A DNA stretch of 9,227 nt from Dehalococcoidales bacterium (GCA_030603605.1 JAUVXN010000046.1:1-9227), one strand, 5' to 3'; counted from the stretch's first letter, positions 1-5,334 are shown. Notes: a model not told the origin generated them from the letters alone. Program-made: numbers and translations.

Positions 1-234
1 CAGAGCCTTGCCGGTACCGGCATACATGACATCCAGCTCTACGTCATACTCCTCCTCAAACATGGGCTCCAAATACTCCCACAGACCGGTATCATATAGG
101 CTGGTGGTTGTTGCCATTCTTAGCCTCTGTTGCGATGGCAAGGGTGATGCAATTGAAGAAGTACAGCCGATATTACCAACTAGTAAGCATAAAAGTGTAA
201 ATATACCCAACAGACAATAGGTTACCTTTTTCAA
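1..234 (-). CDS. tupA: TupA-like tungstate ABC transporter substrate-binding lipoprotein (N-terminal part)
   Basis: This fragment is the first 78 codons of an extracytoplasmic solute-binding protein that would capture tungstate (possibly molybdate) for an ABC importer. The rest lies beyond the left edge. Seen: a TTG start at 234-232 behind an AAAGGTG ribosome site; a lysine-containing N-terminus and a hydrophobic segment (about residues 5-23); a cysteine at 24 that could be lipidated, although the -3 residue is Asn, so the lipobox (NIGC) is poor. The mature start contains RMATTTSLYDTGLWEYLEP (residues 39-57) and YAGTGKAL (71-78). The ATTTS...D[ST]GL...GTG(Q/K)AL pattern is typical of TupA-type proteins. 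The upstream molybdenum/tungsten-cofactor riboswitch independently supports an oxyanion-uptake role. Tungstate versus molybdate specificity cannot be decided from this fragment. Permease and ATPase genes are expected further left. Confidence 0.82.
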   Translation of the reverse strand, partial: MKKVTYCLLGIFTLLCLLVGNIGCTSSIASPLPSQQRLRMATTTSLYDTGLWEYLEPMFEEEYDVELDVMYAGTGKAL

Positions 235-247
235 TGTTTTCACCTTT

Positions 248-328
248 CTAGATTTTCACCAAAAAACTCCATACGTAAATGGAAAAGCACCTCGGAGGAG
301 GTGCTCTGCATGACACAAATAGCAACAT
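248..328 (-). CDS. Possible 26-codon leader ORF crossing the terminator
   Basis: A short minus-strand ORF starts at an ATG (328-326) seven nucleotides or so after the AGGAGGG at the 3' end of the aptamer. It runs straight through the terminator hairpin and stops with TAG at 250-248, just before the tupA ribosome site and 13 nt before the TTG start. The encoded peptide begins MLLFVSC and is not recognised. The Shine-Dalgarno-like sequence is part of the conserved aptamer core, so the ORF may be fortuitous. It is listed because its position would allow translation to disrupt the terminator and to couple to tupA. Confidence 0.25.
   Translation of the reverse strand: MLLFVSCRAPPPRCFSIYVWSFLVKI
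283..307 (-). terminator. Intrinsic terminator / riboswitch expression platform
   Basis: On the minus strand, arms AGCACCTC (305-298) and GAGGTGCT (293-286) form a perfect 8-bp stem around a CTCC loop. Weak pairs extend it outward, and TTTTCC follows. It lies between the aptamer and the tupA start, about 50 nt before the TTG. The CCTCCT inside its 5' arm and loop (301-296) is also complementary to the AGGAGG at the 3' end of the aptamer (341-336). This provides an obvious antiterminator alternative. The U-run is short, so termination may be leaky. Confidence 0.65.
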
Positions 329-331
329 AAC

Positions 332-432
332 AAACCCTCCTTTCCAAACACGGGAGGCACCGCCATTTCCAGCGATACCCTATCGGCCTGCCTCCATAGG
401 TATCCTTCAGGAGAGCAGGCTCGGAGAGAAAT
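332..432 (-). ncRNA. Moco/Tuco riboswitch aptamer (molybdenum or tungsten cofactor)
   Basis: This is the leader of the tungstate-binding-protein gene, read on the minus strand. Seen from 5' to 3': CTCTCCGAGCC; a stem with arms GCCTGC (421-416) and GCAGGC, extended by CTCC/GGAG, whose loop carries GGATACCTAT; a short hairpin with arms CGATA and TATCG around GGG (385-373); then GGAAATGGCGGTGCCTCCC and GGAAAGGAGG, where CCTCC (357-353) pairs with GGAGG (340-336). From memory, these blocks (CUCCGAGCC, GAUACCUA, GGAAAUGG, GCCUCCCG, GGAAAGGAGG) and their order match the conserved core of the Moco RNA motif. In that family, variants with a reduced P3 stem have been associated with tungsten-using organisms. 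The P3-like stem here is short, so Moco versus Tuco is open. Feedback repression of tungstate uptake by the finished cofactor is the expected role. Confidence 0.85.
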
Positions 433-443
433 TTCTAGATATC

Positions 444-473
444 ATTGTATCATGTCTTCTACATAACCAGCAA
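444..473 (-). promoter_or_regulatory. Sigma-70 type promoter of the riboswitch-tupA transcript
   Basis: The minus strand reads TTGCTG (473-468), an 18-nt spacer, then TACAAT (449-444). This predicts a transcription start near 437, immediately before the aptamer begins. The close fit between predicted start and riboswitch 5' edge supports both calls. The -35 box overlaps one arm of an inverted repeat at 472-489. Confidence 0.7.
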
Positions 474-492
474 CCTCTATTGAGAGGTTTTT
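472..492. repeat. Inverted repeat AACCTCT/AGAGGTT next to the tupA promoter
   Basis: Arms AACCTCT (472-478) and AGAGGTT (483-489) surround ATTG, and TTT follows on the plus strand, giving five consecutive T in all. Read on the plus strand it looks like a small intrinsic terminator, although no plus-strand gene ends here. It overlaps the -35 box of the minus-strand tupA promoter by two bases, so an operator role is equally possible. Confidence 0.4.
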
Positions 493-496
493 ATCA

Positions 497-533
497 ACCC
501 CATCCCCTCGAAGAGTCTTCGAGGGGTGAGGTC
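497..533. repeat. Intergenic repeat family, short palindromic remnant (copy A)
   Basis: Positions 504-526 are a perfect palindrome with 11-nt arms, CCCCTCGAAGA and TCTTCGAGGGG, around one central G. TGAGGTC follows. The right half (TCTTCGAGGGGTGAGGT) is identical to the 3' end of copies at 5957-6066 and 7738-7915. The left half resembles the same end inverted. The copy therefore looks like two repeat ends facing each other with the interior lost. Confidence 0.6.
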
Positions 534-591
534 ACCAAATACCCTGATGCAAAGGGGGTCAGGGAGACAGGTTGCCAAACAGTCTCCCTAT

Positions 592-613
592 CTTACCTTG
601 ACGGCAAGGTAAG
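592..613. promoter_or_regulatory. Perfect inverted repeat, candidate repressor operator over the -35 box
   Basis: Nine-nucleotide arms CTTACCTTG (592-600) and CAAGGTAAG (605-613) flank ACGG. The -35 hexamer TTGACG of the downstream promoter lies inside it, so a protein bound here would block RNA polymerase. The size and symmetry suit a dimeric TetR-, GntR- or MarR-type regulator. No such regulator gene is in the window, so the identity is open. A terminator reading is unlikely because no T-run follows. Confidence 0.5.
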
Positions 614-626
614 CTTCTGTTAGAAT
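598..626 (+). promoter_or_regulatory. Sigma-70 type promoter for the acyl-CoA operon
   Basis: TTGACG (598-603), a 17-nt spacer and TAGAAT (621-626) form a near-consensus promoter. The expected transcription start is near 633, leaving a leader of about 64 nt before the enoyl-CoA hydratase gene. That leader contains a small hairpin, TTGCT/AGCAA at 639-654. Confidence 0.7.
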
Positions 627-696
627 TCCAGCGATATTTTGCTACCTGAAGCAAGCCTCTAACCCGGATAGAAGTCCATTTGAGAGGAAACTTACT

Positions 697-1470
697 ATGG
701 CTCTTATTGATTATAAAAAGGAAGGCAGAATTGCCATCTTTACTATTAATCGCCCGGAGGCGCTGAATGCTATAAATGTGTCGGCCAGCCAGGAATTGCA
801 CGAGGCAATGATAGACTTCCGGGATGACCCTGAATTATGGGTTGGCATCATTACCGGTGCCGGCGATAAGGCTTTCTGTGCCGGCGCCGATATAAAAGAT
901 ATGCTGCCCTTTATGAAAGAGCACCTCCCGGACGAACGGGCGATGCCAGCTACCCCCATGCGCGGACTGGAGCTATGGAAGCCACTTATTGCGGCTATCA
1001 ATGGCGAGGCACTGGGTGGCGGCCTGGAATTAGCTCTGGCTTGCGATATAAGAATAGCCTCAGAGAAGGCTCGACTCGGTTTACCAGAGGTAACTTTAGG
1101 CCTGATACCCAGCTGGGGAGGCACCCAGAGGCTGCCCAGAATGGTTCCCTGGTGTAAGGCGGCGGAGCTGGTGCTTACGGGAAAACCTATTGATGCTCAG
1201 GAAGCATATCGCATAGGCTTGGTAAACGCAGTTGTTCCCCCCGAGGCAGTGATGCCTACCGCCAGGGAATGGGCTGAGGTTATTTGCCGGGCAGGACCTC
1301 TGGCAGTAAGAGCCGCCAAAGAGGCTATGATTAGAGGTAGTAGTCTGACTTTAGAAGATGGTTTAAGGCTGGAGAACGCTCTGGAAGCCCACGTCATGAG
1401 CACAGATGACTATACTGAGGGAACTACGGCCTTCCTCGAAAAGAGAAAGCCTGACTATAAAGCCAAATAA
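697..1470 (+). CDS. Enoyl-CoA hydratase (crotonase family)
   Basis: It adds water across the 2,3 double bond of enoyl-CoA thioesters in the cytoplasm, the second step of beta-oxidation or a related acyl-CoA route. The 257 aa match the usual crotonase length. Seen: FCAGADIKDM (60-69), the first oxyanion-hole segment; NGEALGGGLELALACDIRI (102-120), the second; and LPEVTLGLIPSWGGTQRLPR (129-148). Both acidic residues used for hydration are present, Glu111 and Glu131 (equivalent to Glu144 and Glu164 of the rat enzyme). This favours a true hydratase over an isomerase or decarboxylase. The C-terminus TEGTTAFLEKRKPDYK is typical. The start is supported by an AGAGGAA site about 8 nt upstream. A dehydrogenase that would act on the product follows after 49 nt. 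Chain-length or aromatic specificity cannot be read from sequence. Confidence 0.92.
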   Translation: MALIDYKKEGRIAIFTINRPEALNAINVSASQELHEAMIDFRDDPELWVGIITGAGDKAFCAGADIKDMLPFMKEHLPDERAMPATPMRGLELWKPLIAAINGEALGGGLELALACDIRIASEKARLGLPEVTLGLIPSWGGTQRLPRMVPWCKAAELVLTGKPIDAQEAYRIGLVNAVVPPEAVMPTAREWAEVICRAGPLAVRAAKEAMIRGSSLTLEDGLRLENALEAHVMSTDDYTEGTTAFLEKRKPDYKAK

Positions 1471-1519
1471 CCTGCCTCATAAATAAGTTTAATATAAGAT
1501 GGTAAAGGAGAAAGTAATT

Positions 1520-2278
1520 ATGAATCTCAAAGGTAAAGTAGCCATGGTCACCGGTGGCTCTGGTGCACTGGGCGGAGCGCATTGCTTGTCCCTCGCCAAA
1601 GCCGGATGCAATGTTGCCGTTACCGGATACAGACACATGGAGAAAGCGGAAGCTGTAGCTAAAGAGATTCAAACGCTGGGGAAAAAGGCTATAGCGGTCA
1701 AGATGGATGTGGCAAACCTGGATGAGGTCCGGGAAGGAGTTAAAAAAGTAGAAGAGGGGCTGGGACACATTGATATCCTGGTCAATAACGCCGCTTTTGG
1801 TATCGTGCGGGCGGTCACTCTGGTGAATACGGACAAGAAGGATTGGGACTATGACTTGAGTGTTAACCTGACTGGAGCCTTTAACACCATCAAGTGCTGC
1901 ATGTCCGGCATGCTGGAACGCGGTTGGGGCCGCATTATTAATATCTCCACCATCACCGGCATCATGGGTGGTATGGGACAGTGCAGTTACGCCGCCACCA
2001 AGGCTGGTCTCATCGGTCTCACCAAGACAGTGGCTCTGGAGGGGGCGCGTAAAGGCTTAACCTGCAATGCGCTTGTGCTCGGAATCTTTGATGCGGGAGC
2101 CTTCCATAAAGTGGCCCCGGAGTTCCGTGACCGCGTAATCAAAAGTGTGGCCATGCGCCGGGCAGGTGACCCACAGGAGGTTAGTAATGTGCTCGTCTTC
2201 CTCGCCTCCGAGGAGTCAAGTTATCTCACCGGTGAAACTATTGAAGTAAGCGGTGGAGCCGGTCTGTTTACCTTTTAG
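1520..2278 (+). CDS. Short-chain dehydrogenase/reductase, FabG-like (3-hydroxyacyl-CoA/ACP type)
   Basis: This is a 252-aa classical SDR that would interconvert a 3-hydroxyacyl and 3-oxoacyl thioester using NAD(P)(H). Seen: the Rossmann glycine motif TGGSGALG (11-18), Asp63 in KMDV, NNAA (89-92, a variant of NNAG), and the catalytic tetrad Asn116, Ser143, Tyr157 and Lys161 (YAATK). Arg38 after the second beta-strand leans towards NADP(H), which is an inference. The start at 1520 is chosen over an in-frame ATG at 1499. AAAGGAG (1504-1510) sits 9 nt before 1520, and the family begins with LKGKVAMVTG right at the N-terminus. It is probably co-transcribed with the enoyl-CoA hydratase, which supports an acyl-CoA role. 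FabG of fatty-acid synthesis is the main alternative, but no other fab gene is nearby. Confidence 0.88.
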   Translation: MNLKGKVAMVTGGSGALGGAHCLSLAKAGCNVAVTGYRHMEKAEAVAKEIQTLGKKAIAVKMDVANLDEVREGVKKVEEGLGHIDILVNNAAFGIVRAVTLVNTDKKDWDYDLSVNLTGAFNTIKCCMSGMLERGWGRIINISTITGIMGGMGQCSYAATKAGLIGLTKTVALEGARKGLTCNALVLGIFDAGAFHKVAPEFRDRVIKSVAMRRAGDPQEVSNVLVFLASEESSYLTGETIEVSGGAGLFTF

Positions 2279-2302
2279 CAAAGGTAAAGTAACCCTAAAG
2301 GC

Positions 2303-2331
2303 TTCACTTGCACGTGTAGTTATGATAGAAT
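2303..2331 (+). promoter_or_regulatory. Probable promoter of the corA-led gene run
   Basis: TTCACT (2303-2308), a 17-nt spacer and TAGAAT (2326-2331) precede corA by 32 nt. The -10 box is good and the -35 box matches four of six positions. A promoter here would separate the five-gene run from the upstream acyl-CoA pair. Read-through from upstream remains possible because no strong terminator is visible after the dehydrogenase. Confidence 0.45.
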
Positions 2332-2363
2332 ATATCAGGCTTTTGACGAAGGGGTAACTCATC

Positions 2364-3314
2364 ATGGCTAAACCTGAGGTCAGTAAAAAAGAAAAACAAC
2401 CGAATGTGGAGTCGCTTACTTGGGGTAATCTCACTTGGGTCAACATTGAAAGACCAACTGAGCAGGAAACAGAATATCTGGCTCAGAACTATCACTTCCA
2501 CCCTCTGGACTTGGATGACTGCCTCAGCCGCATACAGCGACCGAAGATAGATGAATATAAAGACTACCTGTTCTTGGTCTTCCACTTCCCGGCATTCAAT
2601 AAGCAGGCACGGACAACCACAGCCAGCCAGTTATCAGTGTTTATTGGCGAAAAATACCTGATTACCCTGCATAAAGGCGAGCTTAAGCCACTGGTTAAGC
2701 TATTCAAGGAATGCCAGATTGACAAGGAATCACGGCAAGAGAATCTAAGCCAGGGCTCCAGCTACCTGCTCTACCGTATAATTGACAGATTAGTTGATTA
2801 CTGCCTGCCAATATTAAATAAGATTGTGGGCAATATTGAAGAGGTTGAAGATAATATCTTCTCTGATAGCACACGCGGCGCCGTAAAGGAAATCTCCATA
2901 CTCAGGCGCGATATAATCTCCTTCCGTCGCATTATCTGGCCGATAAGAGCTGTTATCGGCAGTCTGGAACCTAAAATCCGCCGTTTTACCAAGATGGACT
3001 TAGCCGTTTACTTCGGCGATACGGTAGACCACATAGATAAGATTTGGGACGCCTTGGATGAATATAAAGAGATAATTGAAGGACTAAACGATACTTATGA
3101 CTCACTGGCTAGTAATCGCACCAATGATGCCATGCGAATGCTGACCGTAATTGCCACCATTCTCCTGCCTATCACTGTCGTCGCCAGTCTCTATGGTATG
3201 AATATCCCGTTGCCTTTCCAACAATCTAACTACTCTCTCCTATTTGTCTTTCTTATCATGGCGGTTATTATCGGCGGCATGCTCTACTTCTTCCATCGCA
3301 AGCGCTTGATGTAG
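2364..3314 (+). CDS. corA: CorA-family magnesium/cobalt transport protein
   Basis: This is a pentameric inner-membrane channel for Mg2+ (also Co2+ or Ni2+ in the family). The 316 aa are the normal length. Seen: a soluble N-terminal domain with HPLDLDDCL (46-54) and QRPKIDEYKDYLFLVFHFP (58-76), both typical of CorA; a long helical stalk rich in charged residues (about 130-255); the family segment NRTNDAMRMLTVIATILLP (251-269) leading into TM1; and the YGMN signature at 277-280. TM2 (about 291-310) and a basic tail, HRKRLM, follow. The loop after GMN reads IPLPFQQSNY, without the acidic MPE-like residues of many CorA proteins. This may mark a subfamily, so the exact ion is uncertain. AAGGGG lies 9 nt before the ATG. 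The next gene starts 21 nt after its stop, suggesting co-transcription. Confidence 0.92.
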   Translation: MAKPEVSKKEKQPNVESLTWGNLTWVNIERPTEQETEYLAQNYHFHPLDLDDCLSRIQRPKIDEYKDYLFLVFHFPAFNKQARTTTASQLSVFIGEKYLITLHKGELKPLVKLFKECQIDKESRQENLSQGSSYLLYRIIDRLVDYCLPILNKIVGNIEEVEDNIFSDSTRGAVKEISILRRDIISFRRIIWPIRAVIGSLEPKIRRFTKMDLAVYFGDTVDHIDKIWDALDEYKEIIEGLNDTYDSLASNRTNDAMRMLTVIATILLPITVVASLYGMNIPLPFQQSNYSLLFVFLIMAVIIGGMLYFFHRKRLM

Positions 3315-3335
3315 CCACGACAGGATGTCTTTAAG

Positions 3336-4001
3336 ATGAATGTCTCACACCGACTGGTCATTATTACCGCTATCTTCGTCACCTGCCTGATTACCGCCAA
3401 TATAATTGCCGTAAAAGTAATAAGCCTCGGTTTCGTTATTCTGCCTGCCGCCATATTCGTGTTCCCGTTGAGCTATATCTTCGGCGATGTCCTCACCGAG
3501 GTTTATGGCTATCGCTGGGCAAGAAGAGTCATCTGGCTTGGCTTCATTTGCAATCTTCTCTTTGTCATCTTTGCCTGGATAGGGCAGATTCTGCCCCCGG
3601 CTCCTTTCTGGGAAGGGCAGAAAGCTTACGAGAGCATTCTGGGCTACACACCAAGACTGCTCGCCGCCTCCTTCTGCGGCTACCTCGCCGGTGAGTTTAC
3701 CAATTCTTTTGTCCTGGCAAAGATGAAAATCCTGACCCAAGGCCGCTGGCTATGGAGTCGGACTATCGGCTCAACTATAGTAGGACAGGGGCTGGACACC
3801 TTAATATTCATTACCTTAGCTTTCATCGGCACCCCTTCCTTTGTGCCGATAATGATTTTGTATCACTGGCTGGCGAAGACTCTCATTGAAGCCGTTGCCA
3901 CCCCCCTCACCTACAAAGTAGTAAATTTCTTGAAGAAAAAAGAGGCGATTGACACTTATGACTACAAAACAAACTTTAATCCCTTCAATATCTCGGATTA
4001 G
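3336..4001 (+). CDS. yhhQ: Queuosine precursor transporter, YhhQ/DUF165 family
   Basis: This is a multi-pass membrane protein expected to import a queuosine precursor (7-cyano-7-deazaguanine or 7-aminomethyl-7-deazaguanine) for tRNA modification. The length, 221 aa, is normal. Seen: hydrophobic segments at about 7-28, 32-50, 64-86, 107-128, 146-166 and 168-190. Family hallmarks are FPLSYIFGDVLTEVYGYRWA (43-62), the RRVIWLGF segment (63-70), GEFTNSFVLAKMKILTQGR (119-137), and the charged-in-membrane stretch IGSTIVGQGLDTLIFI (144-159). The C-terminus is short and polar (KKKEAIDTYDYK). The start has a modest AGGAT site 9 nt upstream. No queuosine synthesis gene is in the window, so salvage is inferred from the family alone. 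Confidence 0.88.
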   Translation: MNVSHRLVIITAIFVTCLITANIIAVKVISLGFVILPAAIFVFPLSYIFGDVLTEVYGYRWARRVIWLGFICNLLFVIFAWIGQILPPAPFWEGQKAYESILGYTPRLLAASFCGYLAGEFTNSFVLAKMKILTQGRWLWSRTIGSTIVGQGLDTLIFITLAFIGTPSFVPIMILYHWLAKTLIEAVATPLTYKVVNFLKKKEAIDTYDYKTNFNPFNISD

Positions 4002-4039
4002 AAATCAAATTTTCCGGAAGGAGGCTTACATAGATAAAA

Positions 4040-4810
4040 ATGAAAATTCAGGTTCTGGGCGCCCACAACTGTGAATCACAAAATATAAAACCCACCAGTC
4101 TGTTAATTGATGATGTCCTGATGATAGACGCCGGTGCCCTTACCTCCAGCCTGTCATTTGAGGCTCAGCTGAAAATTAAGGCGATTATGCTCACTCACCA
4201 ACATTATGACCACATCAGAGATATACCAGCTATCGGCATGAATGCCCGCTTCCACGAAACCACCGTCAATGTTTACTCTACCCAGGCTGTTTATGACGCC
4301 CTGTCGACTCACCTGCTGAATGGCACAATTTACCCTCATTTCCTGGAAAAGCCGGAGGGAAAGCCAATCATTAAGTTCACGGTAATAGAGCCGAATAAGG
4401 TTATGCAGATTGCCGGCTATCGCATTCTGACCGTCCCGGTGAACCACACCGTGCCTACCGTGGGCTACCAGATTACCTCACCTGGCGGTAAAACGGTATT
4501 CTATACTGGGGATACCGGACCCGGCCTGGCTGACTGCTGGCAATATGTATCACCCCAATTACTTATCACTGAGGTTACCGCCCCGAACAGGTACGAAGAG
4601 GATGCCCGTAAGTTGCTGCACCTCACCCCAAGTCTGCTCAAGCAGGAGCTAATCCACTTCCAGGAGCTTAAAGGCTACCTGCCGCAGATAGTTTTGGTTC
4701 ATATGAACCCCGTACAGGAGAAGGAAATAGAAGCTGAAATAGCGGTGATAGCCAGGTCCTTAAATAATCCAATTAAGCTAGCCCGAGAAGGGATGCTACT
4801 TCACTTATAA
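4040..4810 (+). CDS. MBL-fold metallo-hydrolase, class II cyclic-nucleotide phosphodiesterase-like
   Basis: This is a 256-aa metallo-beta-lactamase-fold protein with a complete set of metal ligands: THQHYDH (His53, His55, Asp57, His58), His136 in NHTVPTVGYQ, Asp158 in YTGDTGPG, and His221 in LVHMNP. His194 (LLHLT) may also be close to the site. The N-terminal pattern LLIDDVLMIDAG...LSFEAQLKIKAIMLTHQHYDHIRDI resembles class II 3',5'-cyclic-nucleotide phosphodiesterases and the RNase Z/ElaC branch of the fold. A phosphodiesterase or nuclease activity is inferred and the substrate is unknown. The start is constrained by an in-frame TAG at 4031. The only strong Shine-Dalgarno (AAGGAGG, 4018-4024) is 15 nt from the ATG but 9 nt from an in-frame ATA at 4034. 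The Mut7-C gene follows after 8 nt, implying translational coupling. Confidence 0.85.
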   Translation: MKIQVLGAHNCESQNIKPTSLLIDDVLMIDAGALTSSLSFEAQLKIKAIMLTHQHYDHIRDIPAIGMNARFHETTVNVYSTQAVYDALSTHLLNGTIYPHFLEKPEGKPIIKFTVIEPNKVMQIAGYRILTVPVNHTVPTVGYQITSPGGKTVFYTGDTGPGLADCWQYVSPQLLITEVTAPNRYEEDARKLLHLTPSLLKQELIHFQELKGYLPQIVLVHMNPVQEKEIEAEIAVIARSLNNPIKLAREGMLLHL

Positions 4811-4818
4811 ATAAGGAG

Positions 4819-5313
4819 ATGAGTTCAATAAGCGAGCTAAAATTTATCGTTGACAACAATGTAGGCAAGCTGGCCAAGTGGCTCAGAATTATGGGGTATG
4901 ATACCGTTTTCTTTACCGACATCGATGATTCCCGCATGGTGGCTAAGGCTCTAGCTGAAGGCAGGGTAATTTTAACTAGAGACACCGAGATTATGAAAAG
5001 AGGGCTGGTAACCAGCGGGCGACTCAAGGCTATCCTGATCAGCAGTGAAGAGCCGAAAAAACAAATGCGTCAGGTAATAAAGACTCTGAACCTGGATTGC
5101 CAATTTCGGCCATTTGCCCTCTGTTTGGAATGCAACCAACCCCTTGTGGAGAAAAACAAAGACCAGGTGAAAGACCGGGTGCCACCCCATGTTTTCCAGA
5201 CACAAAGCCAGTATGTGGAATGCCCGGCTTGCCACCGAATCTACTGGAGAGGAACCCACTGGCAGGCAATGACCAGAGAGCTGGAGAAGCTTATGAATGA
5301 GACAACCAAATAA
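4819..5313 (+). CDS. Mut7-C RNase-domain protein with C-terminal zinc ribbon
   Basis: This 164-aa protein is of the Mut7-C (DUF82, COG1656) family, a PIN-like RNase fold. Seen: KFIVDNNVGKLAKWLRIMGYD (8-28), with the first acidic residue at Asp12; FFTDIDDSRM (31-40); and ILTRDTEIMKR (51-61), with Asp55 as a likely metal ligand. The C-terminal part carries a four-cysteine zinc ribbon: CLEC (Cys102, Cys105), then VPPHVF, then CPAC (Cys135, Cys138), followed by RIYWRGTHW. This is the standard two-part layout. A single-strand RNA-directed nuclease role is inferred from the fold and has not been established for most members. The annotated ATG touches its GGAG site (4815-4818) with no spacer. The true start could be non-ATG (ATA at 4828 sits 9 nt downstream of it) or translation could be coupled to the preceding gene. 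Confidence 0.87.
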   Translation: MSSISELKFIVDNNVGKLAKWLRIMGYDTVFFTDIDDSRMVAKALAEGRVILTRDTEIMKRGLVTSGRLKAILISSEEPKKQMRQVIKTLNLDCQFRPFALCLECNQPLVEKNKDQVKDRVPPHVFQTQSQYVECPACHRIYWRGTHWQAMTRELEKLMNETTK

Positions 5314-5334
5314 TACTGAATAGGAGGTATTTTT

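Noticed and set aside
8..220. Plus-strand 70-codon frame at the left edge
   Set aside because: It is the antisense shadow of the tungstate-binding-protein fragment, whose lipoprotein start and family motifs are clear on the minus strand.
279..623. Plus-strand open frame of 114 codons across the tupA/enoyl-CoA hydratase gap
   Set aside because: It runs antisense through the riboswitch and terminator and across several hairpins. It has no ribosome site and a low-complexity, unrecognisable product. The structured-RNA and promoter readings explain the region better.
711..1124. Minus-strand 137-codon frame inside the enoyl-CoA hydratase gene
   Set aside because: It is a shadow of a fully intact crotonase with all catalytic residues. 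The product is serine/alanine-rich with no recognisable motif.
1499..1519. Upstream ATG for the short-chain dehydrogenase
   Set aside because: No ribosome site precedes it. A good AAAGGAG lies between it and the ATG at 1520, which also gives the usual family N-terminus.
2269..2284. Hairpin ACCTTT/AAAGGT at the dehydrogenase stop codon as a terminator
   Set aside because: It is only a 6-bp AT-rich stem with no T-run after it, too weak to call.
3345..3740. Minus-strand 131-codon frame inside the YhhQ gene
   Set aside because: It is a shadow frame with a charged, unrecognisable product, while the plus strand encodes a conserved membrane transporter.
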